DNA of 30,892 nt from Apostichopus californicus (taxonomy: Eukaryota > Echinodermata > Holothuroidea > Aspidochirotida > Stichopodidae): assembly GCA_020650975.1 (NCBI GenBank), contig JAIPMN010028216.1, positions 1 through 30,892 of the forward strand. Direction: 5' to 3'. The notes under the pieces are model-generated. The model searched no databases, was not told the DNA's origin, and saw only the letters and a program-made list of their open reading frames with translations. Shown piece after piece: positions 1-11,800 of this stretch; the stretch's first letter is position 1, and every line of letters begins with the position of its first letter. Made by a program: the position numbers and the translations under genes.

Positions 1-111
1 TCCACTGACGTCGAGACTGTATTGCCGTGCGACCATGACGTAGTTGCGTCAAGTGAACATGCCGTAGCATTATTGTCGAATGGAGAGTATGCTTTGAGAA
101 TATTGTGACGA
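1..111 (+). CDS. Possible 3' end of a coding exon (partial, unrecognised)
   Basis: Frame 1 is open from the first base for 36 codons and ends in TGA at 109-111. The encoded stretch (for example HDVVASSEHAVALL) matches no family I recognise. It lies outside the left end of the large element and could be the last codons of a flanking host gene. A 36-codon open stretch is not rare by chance, so this is weak. Confidence 0.2.
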
Positions 112-343
112 ACAGGCTGTTTTTTATCCTTTTGTAAAAGTAAACCATGCACGTTGATCTAATAATCTTAACCAGTGTTACCATAAGAATTATTTGAATC
201 AACAACAATTTGAACTATGATGTGGCTTTGCTTGTGAAACAATATTTTAAATATGTCGTTCTTCAGTCAGATTATAACTCCCCCCTCCTCCCCCCCCCCC
301 AAATAATTGTCCAACTTTGTGATGCTTGTATAATTCGGCTGTA
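112..343. other. Left flank of the large element, no gene seen
   Basis: AT-rich DNA with a C-rich tract at about 280-300. Nothing coding is recognised. The last two bases (342-343, TA) are the candidate left copy of the target-site duplication of the element that starts at 344. Confidence 0.5.
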
Positions 344-560
344 CACTCTAAAAACGAAATGGTCAAATTTGACCAAAGCATGGTAAATTTTTGACCATTC
401 CATTGGTTAACTATGCACCTACTTAAATATGGTCAAATTTGACCATCATACTATGGTCAATCTTTTGACCATAGTATGATGGTCAAAATTACTGACCATT
501 AAATGGTCCAAATAACAACAGATAATGGTCAAATCTGACTAAAAAAATGGTCAATCGGAG
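344..560 (+). repeat. Left terminal and subterminal repeat region of the CMC element
   Basis: After CACTCTAAA the region holds about eight copies, in both orientations, of the word ATGGTCAAAT or a close variant (for example 359-375, 381-397, 429-446, 453-469, 480-489, 526-535, 547-555). Several form short palindromes such as TGGTCAAATTTGACCA. The right end carries the same word. In CACTA elements such repeats are the binding sites of an element-encoded DNA-binding protein; that role here is inferred. Confidence 0.7.
441..484. repeat. Perfect 20-bp hairpin in the left subterminal region
   Basis: GACCATCATACTATGGTCAA at 441-460 is followed by a 4-base loop (TCTT) and its exact reverse complement at 465-484. 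Each arm contains the TGGTCAA subterminal word, so the hairpin pairs four motif copies symmetrically. Confidence 0.85.
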
Positions 561-729
561 AAACAGAGAATAGGAGAAATTAAGAATTCAAACAGTGTTG
601 TGGTCTGCTGACTAGTGTTTTTATTAAAATAACTGTTCATTTGCAATGAAAATTCAAACTACATTCTGTAATGATATTAAAATCGAATACAACAAATAGA
701 TGCAAGAGGCAAGACATTAAAAATTGTTA

Positions 730-1085
730 GTTTAGCACACAGAGCACCAATTGTTACAGAAGATCATAACAGATACATACCATGCCAACCCCCCCCCCCT
801 CCCCCAATAAAAATGCTAAGAGACATGTACAGTCTAGTTCAGAGAAAGAGCTTAGATAACTGTTTTAATCATAACTTATAGTTAAGCACACAGAGCACCA
901 ATTGTACAGAAGATCCTAACANGACAGGAACATACTAGTTCAGAGAGGGAGAGATTAACTTATATAGATCAGCACACAGACTCAGAGCACCAATTGGTGC
1001 AGAAGCTAACCACTCCCCCCTCCCTAATCCCACACATTTTCCTAAAAGGGTACTGACTAGTTCAGAGAGAGAGTGAGAGCTTCAC
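730..1085 (+). repeat. Three degenerate tandem copies of an AGCACACAGAGCACCAATTG unit
   Basis: Units start near 733, 884 and 969. Each opens with AGCACACAGA, continues GAGCACCAATTG then ACAGAAG or GCAGAAG, and ends with a form of CTAGTTCAGAGA (831-843, 936-948, 1056-1068). Unit lengths differ (about 150, 80 and 120 bp). The third holds the perfect palindrome GCACCAATTGGTGC at 987-1000. One ambiguous base (n) is at 922. Confidence 0.7.
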
Positions 1086-2525
1086 CTCAACTGCATAGAT
1101 TCCTACGGCCAATGCCAAGGAATAAAAAATGGTGCTATCATTTAGAATTTTCATATATATAACAATATTTCATGTCCACCACCTGTTGATGTTGGCAGAA
1201 CTGTGGGAGGGGGGGGGGTTGGGGGGAGGAAGAAGAAAATCTTTGGGAATCTCCTTGTGATCTAACTATGTCACCCTCACATAGCACTGCCACTGCTGAA
1301 TTGGTAATGTAGGCTAGCCTTGTCAGTTACTGTACATCAATAAAAATCAAATTATGAGCCCTGTTGAGGGCCTTGGGTCTGGTGGACCCACGAACAAATT
1401 TAATTCAAACACTGAACTTTGTGAAGGATATAGTTTTCTAGTCAGCAGGCAGCTGACCTAGTGTTACCAGTCAGCTATTGCTCCATGCACTAGTATAGTA
1501 GAGGGAGCTTTCAGTGACCGCGCAATAGTACGTCAAGGCACCTCACAGTTTCCTAACCAAGAACAACCACAAATAGTACTCTGCAGAGGCCAGAAAAGTA
1601 CAGTTTTTCATGGTGTCCCAAAATAGGGGGAGGTGCACACCATGACACCGGCCCATATCCCTCAAGGGACTATTAGTTTGACAACAGCTGTAATATTTTT
1701 AATATACACAAAAACGAACTGGAGCACCAAATGGTGCATAAGATACCACACCCCCCCCCCCAAAAAAAAATAATTGCTTTAATTTGCATGTAATACGACA
1801 CAATCAATGACCTACATACTCAGCTCTGCTTGAATTGAAACAGCTTCAAGAACAAACATTGAATTACAAACTGTGAAGTTGTAAATCTTCATACACACAC
1901 AATTGCAAATGTGCTGCATGTAGCGGCCATGACAACAGTACAGTATTCTGCTCGGCAGTATTTTCTACTATCGGTTGCTCTTTTCCTCCTCAACTCCCAG
2001 AGTGTTAGTCTGTAAAGTTTGTGATAATATGTAACTATATGTCTTTCGACATAAAATTATGTCTGGAACTAGAAGTGTGGTTCGAGAAGAAGGTCTGGGG
2101 TAACTAAACATGTAAGCTAAATATCCTTATGATTTCCTGCATTGGTGGTTGGTCAAAGAAGCTATTTGAAACCAGATATGAATAAAAAGCTTAAAGGCCT
2201 AACCTCTTGTTACTGGTCCAACAATAATGTTACACATATGCCTACTACTAGAGTACTGGCCTTGGGCTATGATACAGTTCAGAGAACATAAACTAGTATA
2301 GCTGTCCTTTCACTGAACCAGCTATAATATAGACGATAAGCTGGTGTAACTTATCAGTCTTAAATTACTTTTTTGACCAATCAGAATGCAGGAATCAAAT
2401 AATTATATTTGCCGGTAAATATAGAGGGATTTCTCGAAGCTACCCAATTAACAATGCCACCATAGGGCAAGTGACTTAACAAGAAACCCCTCCAAGTATT
2501 TATGGATAGAGAACATTACAGATCT
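1086..2525. other. 3' region of the SAMD3-like gene inside the CMC element, no gene seen
   Basis: No convincing coding region on either strand. It holds a G-rich tract (about 1205-1230), a C-rich tract (about 1750-1762) and another copy of the GAGCACCAAATGGTGC palindrome at 1722-1737. I could not place a clear polyadenylation signal for the minus-strand gene close to its stop; the first minus-strand AATAAA downstream that I noticed is near 619-624. Confidence 0.5.
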
Positions 2526-2852
2526 CTAGTTTACCTCAAGGAATGTTCTTAGGGTACGGACACTAGGAGAAGTCAGGCCTTTTCCTTTGCCATCTCCCAA
2601 CTGAAAAAAATATTTCTGAATAAATTCCCAAGTTGTTTGGCACTGCCTTGGGTATTCTACATCCAAAATATAGATGGCCTTGAAACAAATATCCACAGCC
2701 TTAACTAAAGTCCCAGCCTCAAGAGCCAGCCCATCAATTATCACAAAAGTCTGTGATGGCCGCATTCGTCTTCCAATGACAAGAACATAAGGCTGGATGC
2801 TCTGCCGTTCTCTTTGGAGAGTTTCCATGTAGTGTGGTATGTTGGTTCCAAC
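2526..2852 (-). CDS. SAMD3-like gene, exon 10 and stop
   Basis: Acceptor AATTTTTTGTAG, then [12 protein letters not shown] and 97 more codons to TAG. The block [19 protein letters not shown] followed by LDVEYPRQ and WEFIQKYFF matches the C-terminal domain of SAMD3. The protein stops soon after, as SAMD3-like proteins do. Confidence 0.82.
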   Translation of the reverse strand, partial: VGTNIPHYMETLQRERQSIQPYVLVIGRRMRPSQTFVIIDGLALEAGTLVKAVDICFKAIYILDVEYPRQCQTTWEFIQKYFFQLGDGKGKGLTSPSVRTLRTFLEVN

Positions 2853-5800
2853 CTACAAAAAATTTGACAGGAATTCTTCAAGAATGGTTTACAAAAATGT
2901 TTGATGTTGTGAAACATCACATTACCAATTTTTAGCCCAAATTTTTTGGGCCCACAAATTTCATTGGCTCTACTAAGTTATAAGCTTCTGCACCATTGGT
3001 GCTCTAGTTACAATGTATTTTTGAATGTTTTATATTCTACTCATGCAAAATACTTCCAGATGATGTTTGCATGGTTCCAAATTTTGGACCTGGGTAGGGA
3101 CTAAATACCCATTGAATGAAAGTTTCAGTAATTGATTGCCCTCTCAATCAATGACCATCACTTCCAGTCAATGGTAATAAAATTAGATGCTTGTAGAGGT
3201 GTGATGGTCAGCTATTTGGGCATTCAATGCAAACAGTACTTCTAGGAATGACCCAAATCACTGAGGTCAATACACTCAATGGTAATATTTTCATCTAAAC
3301 TGACTGCGATGCCTATTAAAACATAACATCTATCATAAGGATGAATAATGAAATTTAAAAAAAAGCATCTGTGAGATAAGTATATGAATGATTAAATATA
3401 ACACTAGTTTGGGCCATCTAGAAAGTTTACTTTACCTTTACATTCTGATTACAATTTTTTTTTACTCTGTTTCATTTCTGTCAAATTATGCCTCAACACC
3501 ATAGAATGATTCTTAGCTTGACTGACCTATCCTGGTCAAATGTTGAAGTCTAAGTGACACGTATAAACAACTTTTTACTATTAATAGGGTATATATCTCA
3601 AGAAACATTCCGAAATACAGAAAATTTACTTATTTAATATTCAAGTATCAAAATGAATTATAGTTCTGATGTTCGGTGTGAAGGTTTAGGAGATATGAAG
3701 GCACGTTCTCAGAAAGTTTGAAGCGAATTAAACATGTGTCGCTTGACCATTAACCAAGATAATATTAGTTAGTTCACTTACTGGCTGTACATCAACAAAG
3801 GCTGAAAGTGCTTCAGTTCTGCTTGCTCTGACCTTCTTTCCATTCCGGTTTGTTATTAGACCTGATGGCAAAATCAACGGCAACAGTTGCAGGGCTGGCA
3901 GGGAGAAATCTGACGCATCTAAAGAAGAAGGCAAAAAAAAAGCGTGATTAAGTAATAACACGAGACAGATGCAAGTTAACCTTTACAAAAAGCATGACCA
4001 CTGGATGTCGCAAATAGTTTGGTTCAGAAAATCACAGATATTTCCAACCCATGCAAGTATGGAAAAACAGACATTAAACAGAATATGACGATGATGATTT
4101 TCTCGTAAAATAAGACATCAATCCAAGTGAGCATGGTCTAAGATTTTCAGGTTGACCAATTATGTGTCCTTTGACCTCTTACAAAAGGCAATATCAACAA
4201 CAAAAAATGCTGAGTTAAAGGCAGTCAGAAAGGACATCTTCCACATATCAATATATTCACATACATATACATACAAATGCATGAATAAATAGATTTTTAC
4301 TTTTTGGAAAGAATCAAAATACAATATTAAGCGCCACTGATTCATACATTAGTAACCCACTATAATTGGTCAACTGTTGTTTGAGTAACACTTTAAGGAA
4401 CTATTCCCCTATTTTTCATAGTGTAATTTCTGTGTTTTTTTAATACTGCTGACACAAAACATGTAATTGTAATGTTTTTTTTCTGTATAATCCAGGGTTT
4501 GAGATAAGCAGGAAGCCCAGGAACTATTAGCCCCCAGAAATCCATAAATCGCCCTTGGGTTGGACTTTCTTATCTAAACCCATGCTAATTGTTTTAGTTG
4601 AGACTTCAGGCAAGCAGGACCTGTACAGTGGCATTGTGAACTGAAAACATATGGTCAAAATTAACATACCATCTGAAGACTGAATATCAAGATGTTGTTT
4701 CCATGAAGTCCCTTGACTAGCAGCATAGGTATAGATCAGTTCAGCAGTCTTATCCCACTTGTTTACGAAGCTGTCGGCCGTTTCTTCACCGTACAAAAGC
4801 CGAAAATCTTGTTCAATCTTGGAAAAAGATTTATAACACACAATAATGTAATTGTTTTCATTTGGAGAAAAGAAATATTCAAATAGGTGAACTACAACAT
4901 TCTGCAACTACTTCAGAATTATTATCATTGCTGCTGATATCAGATTGATTGTGTTGCAACATCCTTAACTGAAGAGAAATAAATAAATTATAATACTCTG
5001 TGGCACTGGAACTAACAGTGTCACCAAGATAACAAAACTCAAGCACAACATTTGATGAACCACCAAACACTGTTTGCAGACAATGTAGTAATGAGACAAT
5101 AAACCTGTACCCAAGGTAATAGAGTACGTTCAATAAACATGCAGGAGTTTTGTTATATTGGTGACACTGTAAGATCCAGAGGTGGGGTAGATGAAATTGT
5201 ACTAGCTAGGGTCCGGAGTGCATGGATGAAATTTAGGGAGCTTTTACAATTACAATTACAATTCTTTCCTTAATCAGCAAGACAAAAAGACCTGGGAAGA
5301 TGTGAAATGAAGTTGTGAGGGAGATTTCTTGGAAGAAACAATCAGATAAGATCTTGCTAAGGATAAAATTGCTTGGAAGAAAACCACTGGTATCTGTCCA
5401 ACCCATGCAAGTGTGGAAAAACAGACGCCTTAAACTGAATATGATGATGTAACTCAACAGTGTGGTGCTGAGATTAGATTTTCAACCTGTTTATTATCAG
5501 TAGGAATACATTTGAATGATATGAAGAAATCTAAATTCTGTATTAAAAATAGCCAAAATCTGCTCCCATGAGTCATTTTGACATGCTCAATTTCGAAACA
5601 TACCATGCCAGGGGTATCCAAGAGTCTTGGGTACTCTGCATTAATCTGCATTATAGAAAGCGTTGCATTGTCCTTTATCCAGTCTCTCCTCAGAGCAAGT
5701 GTTGACAGCATGTATTTCTGTACTTGGTCCTTCGGTGTTGTGTTGTGCTTCAGCCAGGTTTTCATTTCTGTGGCTCTCTCAGCTGAGACATCAGATTCTG

Positions 5801-8800
5801 ATATGCACAAAAGAGAATGAAAATGAAATTAACATGCATTAATTGACAGTGTTGTGGTTCTATTCAATCTGTGAAGTAACATAGACTCTACAGCCAAAAA
5901 ATGTGAGCTGTACAAGATTTTAGATAAGTTGTTCGATGAGATAGTGATTGTCGTTTGGGTCACAAATAATCTCCAAAATGTTCGGAAGGGTCGTTGTCTA
6001 AAAGGGTAATTTTTCACATGTGTAAGCTGTAATATAGATTTATGCACTATTCCAATGAGATTTGATATATTGAAAATAGTGCAAAGCACTACTTTTGTTT
6101 TTCACTTTTTAGCATGATTGTTTAAATGATTTGAATAAAGAAGTATTTAGCAATTAAGTCCATCCTTCAAACTTACTTGGATCCCGGGCTGTTGCGAACA
6201 AAAATGGTAGACAAATAGGCCTCCTTTCGGCCATTGTAGAGCAAATCCCACCCTGCTTATTGACAGCCGTGGGCTAATTGGTTAATGGTTACAAGAAGCC
6301 ATTGTGTTGCAAAGGTGTGGGGTATATTTGCATTTGCATTACAAAATCTGACAATTTTTAATTCCATGTGTTCACTTTTATATATCCCTTTTGTAATCAC
6401 TCACCTGGAACCTTTGTGTTTTTAGTACGAGGCACATCTCCCTTGGGTTGTCTGGGTACTGTAAGATCGGAGCGCTTACGTACATTGCGCAATCTTTGTT
6501 CCAAGTATCCAGAGGCTTGCTGGTTTCCTCTACCTCTACAAAACCAAGCCTCCTTAAAGAAAAGGAACAGTTTTATGTGAATTTGACTTTCCAAAACGTC
6601 TTGTGCTTATTTGCTGTGGGAATTAGTAATGTGAGCTTAGTGAATGTTACACTTGTCAAGTTCGCGTCATTCAAGAAGTGACCATTGTCTTGGTTTGAAA
6701 CAGAGTACGAAGTTTCAATAAAATAATAACCAAATCTTTGAATAAAAAATCTCTCTTTTGCCTTATATAAGGTAAAGTCCTACCATACCATAAAAAGGCA
6801 ACTTGTTATATATATTCCATGTCACTCTTACCTACAATTGACCTGTACTTATATTCCCATATATTCATTGTGTGGAAGGAAGAAGTGGAAAAGGAAGGCC
6901 CAGAAAGACTTGGTCGGACTGTGTTAATTCAGGTTGATCTCAGATGTTGGAGGATGTCAATGTGGAAATCAAACATTTGGACGAAGGCAGTTGGTTCCGC
7001 TGCTTATTTAACCCCCTGAAAAGGGGTAACACAGATGTAAAACAGGACGATTCATGTATTGGTAACTTTAGTATACAGCACCAACACGGAACGATATTAA
7101 TGTGCCCTACCCCATTCTTCAATGCTGAGCACCAAGCAAGCAGGTAGTAGGTACCATTTCTACAGTACCTGGTAATGATCCAGCAAGGAATGAAACTATT
7201 CATCTACATCAACAGGGAAAAATACCCTGATTTTATTCACCATGGTTTGACTTTTTTTAGCTCATAATCTGTTCACTATTTGATCAAGTAAAGACTAGGA
7301 TCAATTCTAGGCACTTGTAGGTAGGTCACACTGGGCCAATAGGCCATACCCGCTAACTGATACCTAATACCAGAATGTGTTGTTTTCTGAATTAATTTTA
7401 GACTAGTAATAAAATTGTATCCAGGTAAGGGTATGACAGTGTACCAAATAGTATTCGCACCGGGTACAAATCCATACCCGGGTACGTACCCACATCTGAA
7501 TACTAGTCTGGTATGCAGGTACTAGAATTTTTTTGGTGCAGGGCATACCAGACAATAAATTAATAGTGTTCAGCAATAATTAACACTCCCCGACACGCCT
7601 TGAAATAGGTGCCTGCAATAAACCCACACATATGGCCGTCATATGAGGAAGCCAGATTTAGGGTACTTTTTTTAACTAGGTAATAAAATTGGATCTGGTA
7701 ATAAAATTAGATGTAGGTAGTTGCGCGAGTCGGGTATCAGGTGCAAATACTAGTACACTAACAAAGTACTTACATATCCTTCACCTTCTGAATCCTTCTG
7801 GGAAGGAAATTCCTCAATTATTGCTTTTGCAAAGGCAACTTTCTCTTCAGATGTTGGTCTGTGAATAGGAGTAGAATAAAACTGCCGATTAGATTGTTGA
7901 AAGGTACATCCTAACACGAAATGCAGGTTCCCCTCTGAAGTGGCATTAGAGAAGTGAGGTGTAGCAAACTTCATTTCAAAATCCAGGGCTCAAAATAAGA
8001 TTAAAAAAGGGCATGGCTTTTATAAGTTTCGCTAATTCTGAAGTAAACCATAACCAATAAGTAGGGCACAACGGCCAAAATCAAAACTAAAGAGAGGCAC
8101 CAATGTAACTATCACAACTATGACTAATAGGTGGATCGTTACCCATTGAGGTCTATGGGCAAATCCCTTGGAAGCCATGCTATTATATTTATGCCACAGT
8201 TTTGTGGCAGGAGGTTGGGGAGGGGGGATATCAGATAGTACATCTCTTCTTGACAACAATCCATTAGGCACGGTGACCAGTGTTGTTTGGTGGTGGGCAT
8301 CGATATCATTATGAACCAAATTTAAGTTTGCCTTGTCAAGATACAGTCTTTACAAGGTTATCAGTATTTGACCTTTGTTTATCTCAGATGACCTTTAACC
8401 TCCATGAAAAACAATAGGGTTCATGTACCCACTTTAGGTAATCTACCTACAATGTATGAGCTCAAGTCGCCTTAAGACTTAAGTCATCGTGTTTACAAGC
8501 AGGGTACGGTCACACACGTACACTGACATGCCCACACAAGCCTGACTGCATATATTCCTATTGGCAAGGAGTTGAAACAAACCTGCAACTGATGCAAAGT
8601 AAAACTGTTACCGTGTTTGACCATCAAATGTGACACAAGTATTCTTGTCAATTCTTTTCTTTGTTGCAGATCAAGCTTGTTGTCTTCAAGGGAGTCCAAT
8701 ATCTTGTTCCCTTCTTGGTGTCTTAGTTATGACATCTTGTAGATTCTGAAAACAAAATGTTCTGATTTTCGCAGTGATTAGTACAGTTTGGAAGGGTATT

Positions 8801-11800
8801 GAAGAATCATTTTACCCCTAATTGTGCCACACGTGAAAGGTAGACGCTAGAAGTCTTCAAAGTCTAAACCAGGGCCCCGTTCCACAAAGAGTTACGCTCG
8901 ATCTTAAGTTTGATCGATCGTGCGTAAGTCACCTGATCGAGCGTAAGTTTGATATCAAACTTATCTCCGTTCCACAAAGAAACTTACGCTTCATATCAAG
9001 CTTAAGTTCGATCCGATCATGCGTAACTTTAAGAAGTGATCCAGATCAATCGTAAGTATGATACGTTGCTATGGTAAGCAATTGATTTAAATTTGTTAAG
9101 TTTTTTACTGTAGCCTACATGTAGAAGTAATAAAATGTGAATTTTATGTACTAGTGCACAAATGGCGTTATATGTGTATCAGCAAGCTGGTCAACAACGC
9201 AATTATCGTCGGATTCTACAAAGAGAGAGAATTTTTAGAGACAGAAGGCAGCCTTTTGAACTTTACAATGATGTTGACATGTACCAAAGATATAGGTTTA
9301 CTAGGCTAGGCTGTATGACTATAATCAATAGAACATCCCACCAACAGAAGTACGGCTCTGTCAGCCAGTTTGCAGGTTTTCATTGCTCTAAGATTTTATG
9401 CATCAGGATCGAAAAGTGCCTTAGCAGAGTGTGCCTCTTTACACGGATGCAGCAAGTCATCTGCCTCACGGGCATTGAGGAGGGTTACAAGAGCATTGGT
9501 TCAAATCCGGAATGATGAAATTAAGTTCCCAATCACTCCAGCCTCTGTGACCAATGCTCAGCGGGATTTTTTTTTGGTAGCAGGATTTCCGCAGGTTGTG
9601 GCTGCAGTAGATGGGACATTGATTGGAATCCACGGTTGTAACTATGGGCCGGATGAGTATGTATTTGTTAGTCGTAAAGGTAGACATGCAATCAATGTAC
9701 AGCTAATTTGTAGTGCAAAATACAAAATCATCAATGTTGTAGCACGATGGCCAGGCAGTACCCATGACAGTAGGATATTGAGTGAAAGCCTTGTTGGGAG
9801 ACAGTTTGAGGACCACCAACTTCAAGGGATACTTCTCGGGGACTCTGGTTATCCTCTACAGCCATGGTTGATGACGCCTATTCAGAACCCAACCACACTC
9901 GAAGAGACCTCATTCAACAAGTAAGTAAGCTTGTACAAACCAACACATATCGAGGTATGGTATGGTATCATTTCAGCTCATTGGACTATCTAAATTTATA
10001 CATCGCTTCAGATTTGTACAAAATGCACACACACCAAATCACAAACTCAATATAGTATCAGTTATGACTGTATATTGTAGTTCACCATACGGACAAAACT
10101 AGACATAAATTACTTAATAATGAACAATGAAATAAACAGTTGTCTTCAAGTTTATAATTATTCTTTAATTGCAGTGCTCAGACAAGGACACGAGCCAAGA
10201 TTGAGCAAGTCAACGGCCAGCTCAAGAACAAATTTCATGTCTGCTTGGCGATGGCATGCAAATAGAGCCACAAAGAGCTTGTGATATTATCGTTGCCTGC
10301 TGTATCCTCTTTAACATCAGTAAGGACTTGAAGGAGCCACACTTAGACCCCCAGCGTGACCAACAGGTTCAACCAGAGCCAGATGAAGCTGGTGCAGCAC
10401 CTGATAATGTCCATGGGGCAGCTGTCCGGGCAGATATAATTACTAATTTTTTCACCTAAATCATGGTCTCATACCTTCTTCTAACCCTTCCTCTATCCTT
10501 CTTTACCCTTGAAAGAGGCAAATTAGTTTTGGCTGTACATAGTGTCAGCAAAGAATATGAATGTCATGTGAAAGAAATATTTTGCATTTTTCAAATACTC
10601 CATGCATTCTACAAAAAAAAAAGCAATTTTGACATTCTAACATAACAGCTTAAAATCGCATTTGGAATTTAATTTAAGTTATGTTGACCATCAATTTAGT
10701 TTCAGTAGTACACCCAATACAAATTTAATATCTAAGGCAGATAGTATATAAGCTAAAATTAGTATCTAAAGTTGACCTACAGTGCTGTTACATAATGGAC
10801 GGTTCAGAAATGACATTCAACTGAAAGATGGTTGGAAAGGCATTATACAATTCTTGATCATTAATATTATCTCCCTCTCAGATGGTTTGCCAATTAAAAT
10901 AGTACTTCCTTAGCTTCCTTCACTTGTATATGCAATAAAGCTACTTAGTAAAGAACCAATTTATTCCACGTAGAAGAGTACACTATAGTGTAGGCTGTGT
11001 AATTATAACAGTGAGACAGTATAACTGGCTTCTTTGGCCTGAAATGAACCTCTTCAGAAATCTTCTCCAGTATAGTTAACTTGATGACATTGTTTATTAC
11101 AGCAGGATCACTTATTAATGTGACCCAATTTTCTAAAGCCATAGGCAGCTGGCATGAATGAAAGGTCTTGACAACCAGGAGTTTACTAAAGATTTCGACA
11201 CACTTTTTTAACAGTAATACATAGCACCATTGTAATATTAATTATACCTTATCAGATACAAAACAACAGTGAGGAAGGGGTGGGGGGGTGGGGGTTAAAG
11301 TAACTTCAAATACATACTTGATCAAGTATGTATTGGAAGTTACTTTTCAGGACCAAGGGCTGCTGAGATGATTTGAAGTGCCGAAAGAATGCCTTTTGCA
11401 CTTTCAAATTCTCTCTGGCTAGCTCAAGCTTTCTCTCTCAATTTTGTTTATTTCCTCTTGTAATTAGGTCTGTGATATTTGTGTATTATTTTTTAGGGAC
11501 AACTCGGGAAGAGGGACAACTGTTGGGCAAAGGGTTGACTGCCTGATTGGTGATGGTGCAGGTGAATCCTGTGAATAGAGCAAATGAAAACAATTAATCA
11601 ATTACAAGATACTCCTATTACCCTTCCATTATGAATGACGTCCTCTTTATAAGAAGTTACAATTGAATAATTGATAAATAGTTTAAAATTCTGTGAAAAG
11701 ATTTTTTCACTTTGGAAAAAGGTAACTATTTGTCCTTTTTATTCCCTTTATCTTTATAAAAATTATTCATCAAGGGTACCAAAAACATATTATGTTTAAT

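Noticed and set aside
5578..5820. Plus-strand open frame of 80 codons
   Set aside because: It is antisense to exon 7 of the SAMD3-like gene, which has clear family motifs and splice sites.
8032..8319. 95-codon minus-strand open frame between exons 5 and 4
   Set aside because: No similarity to the SAMD3-like family, no splice sites that would keep phase, and ordinary intron composition.
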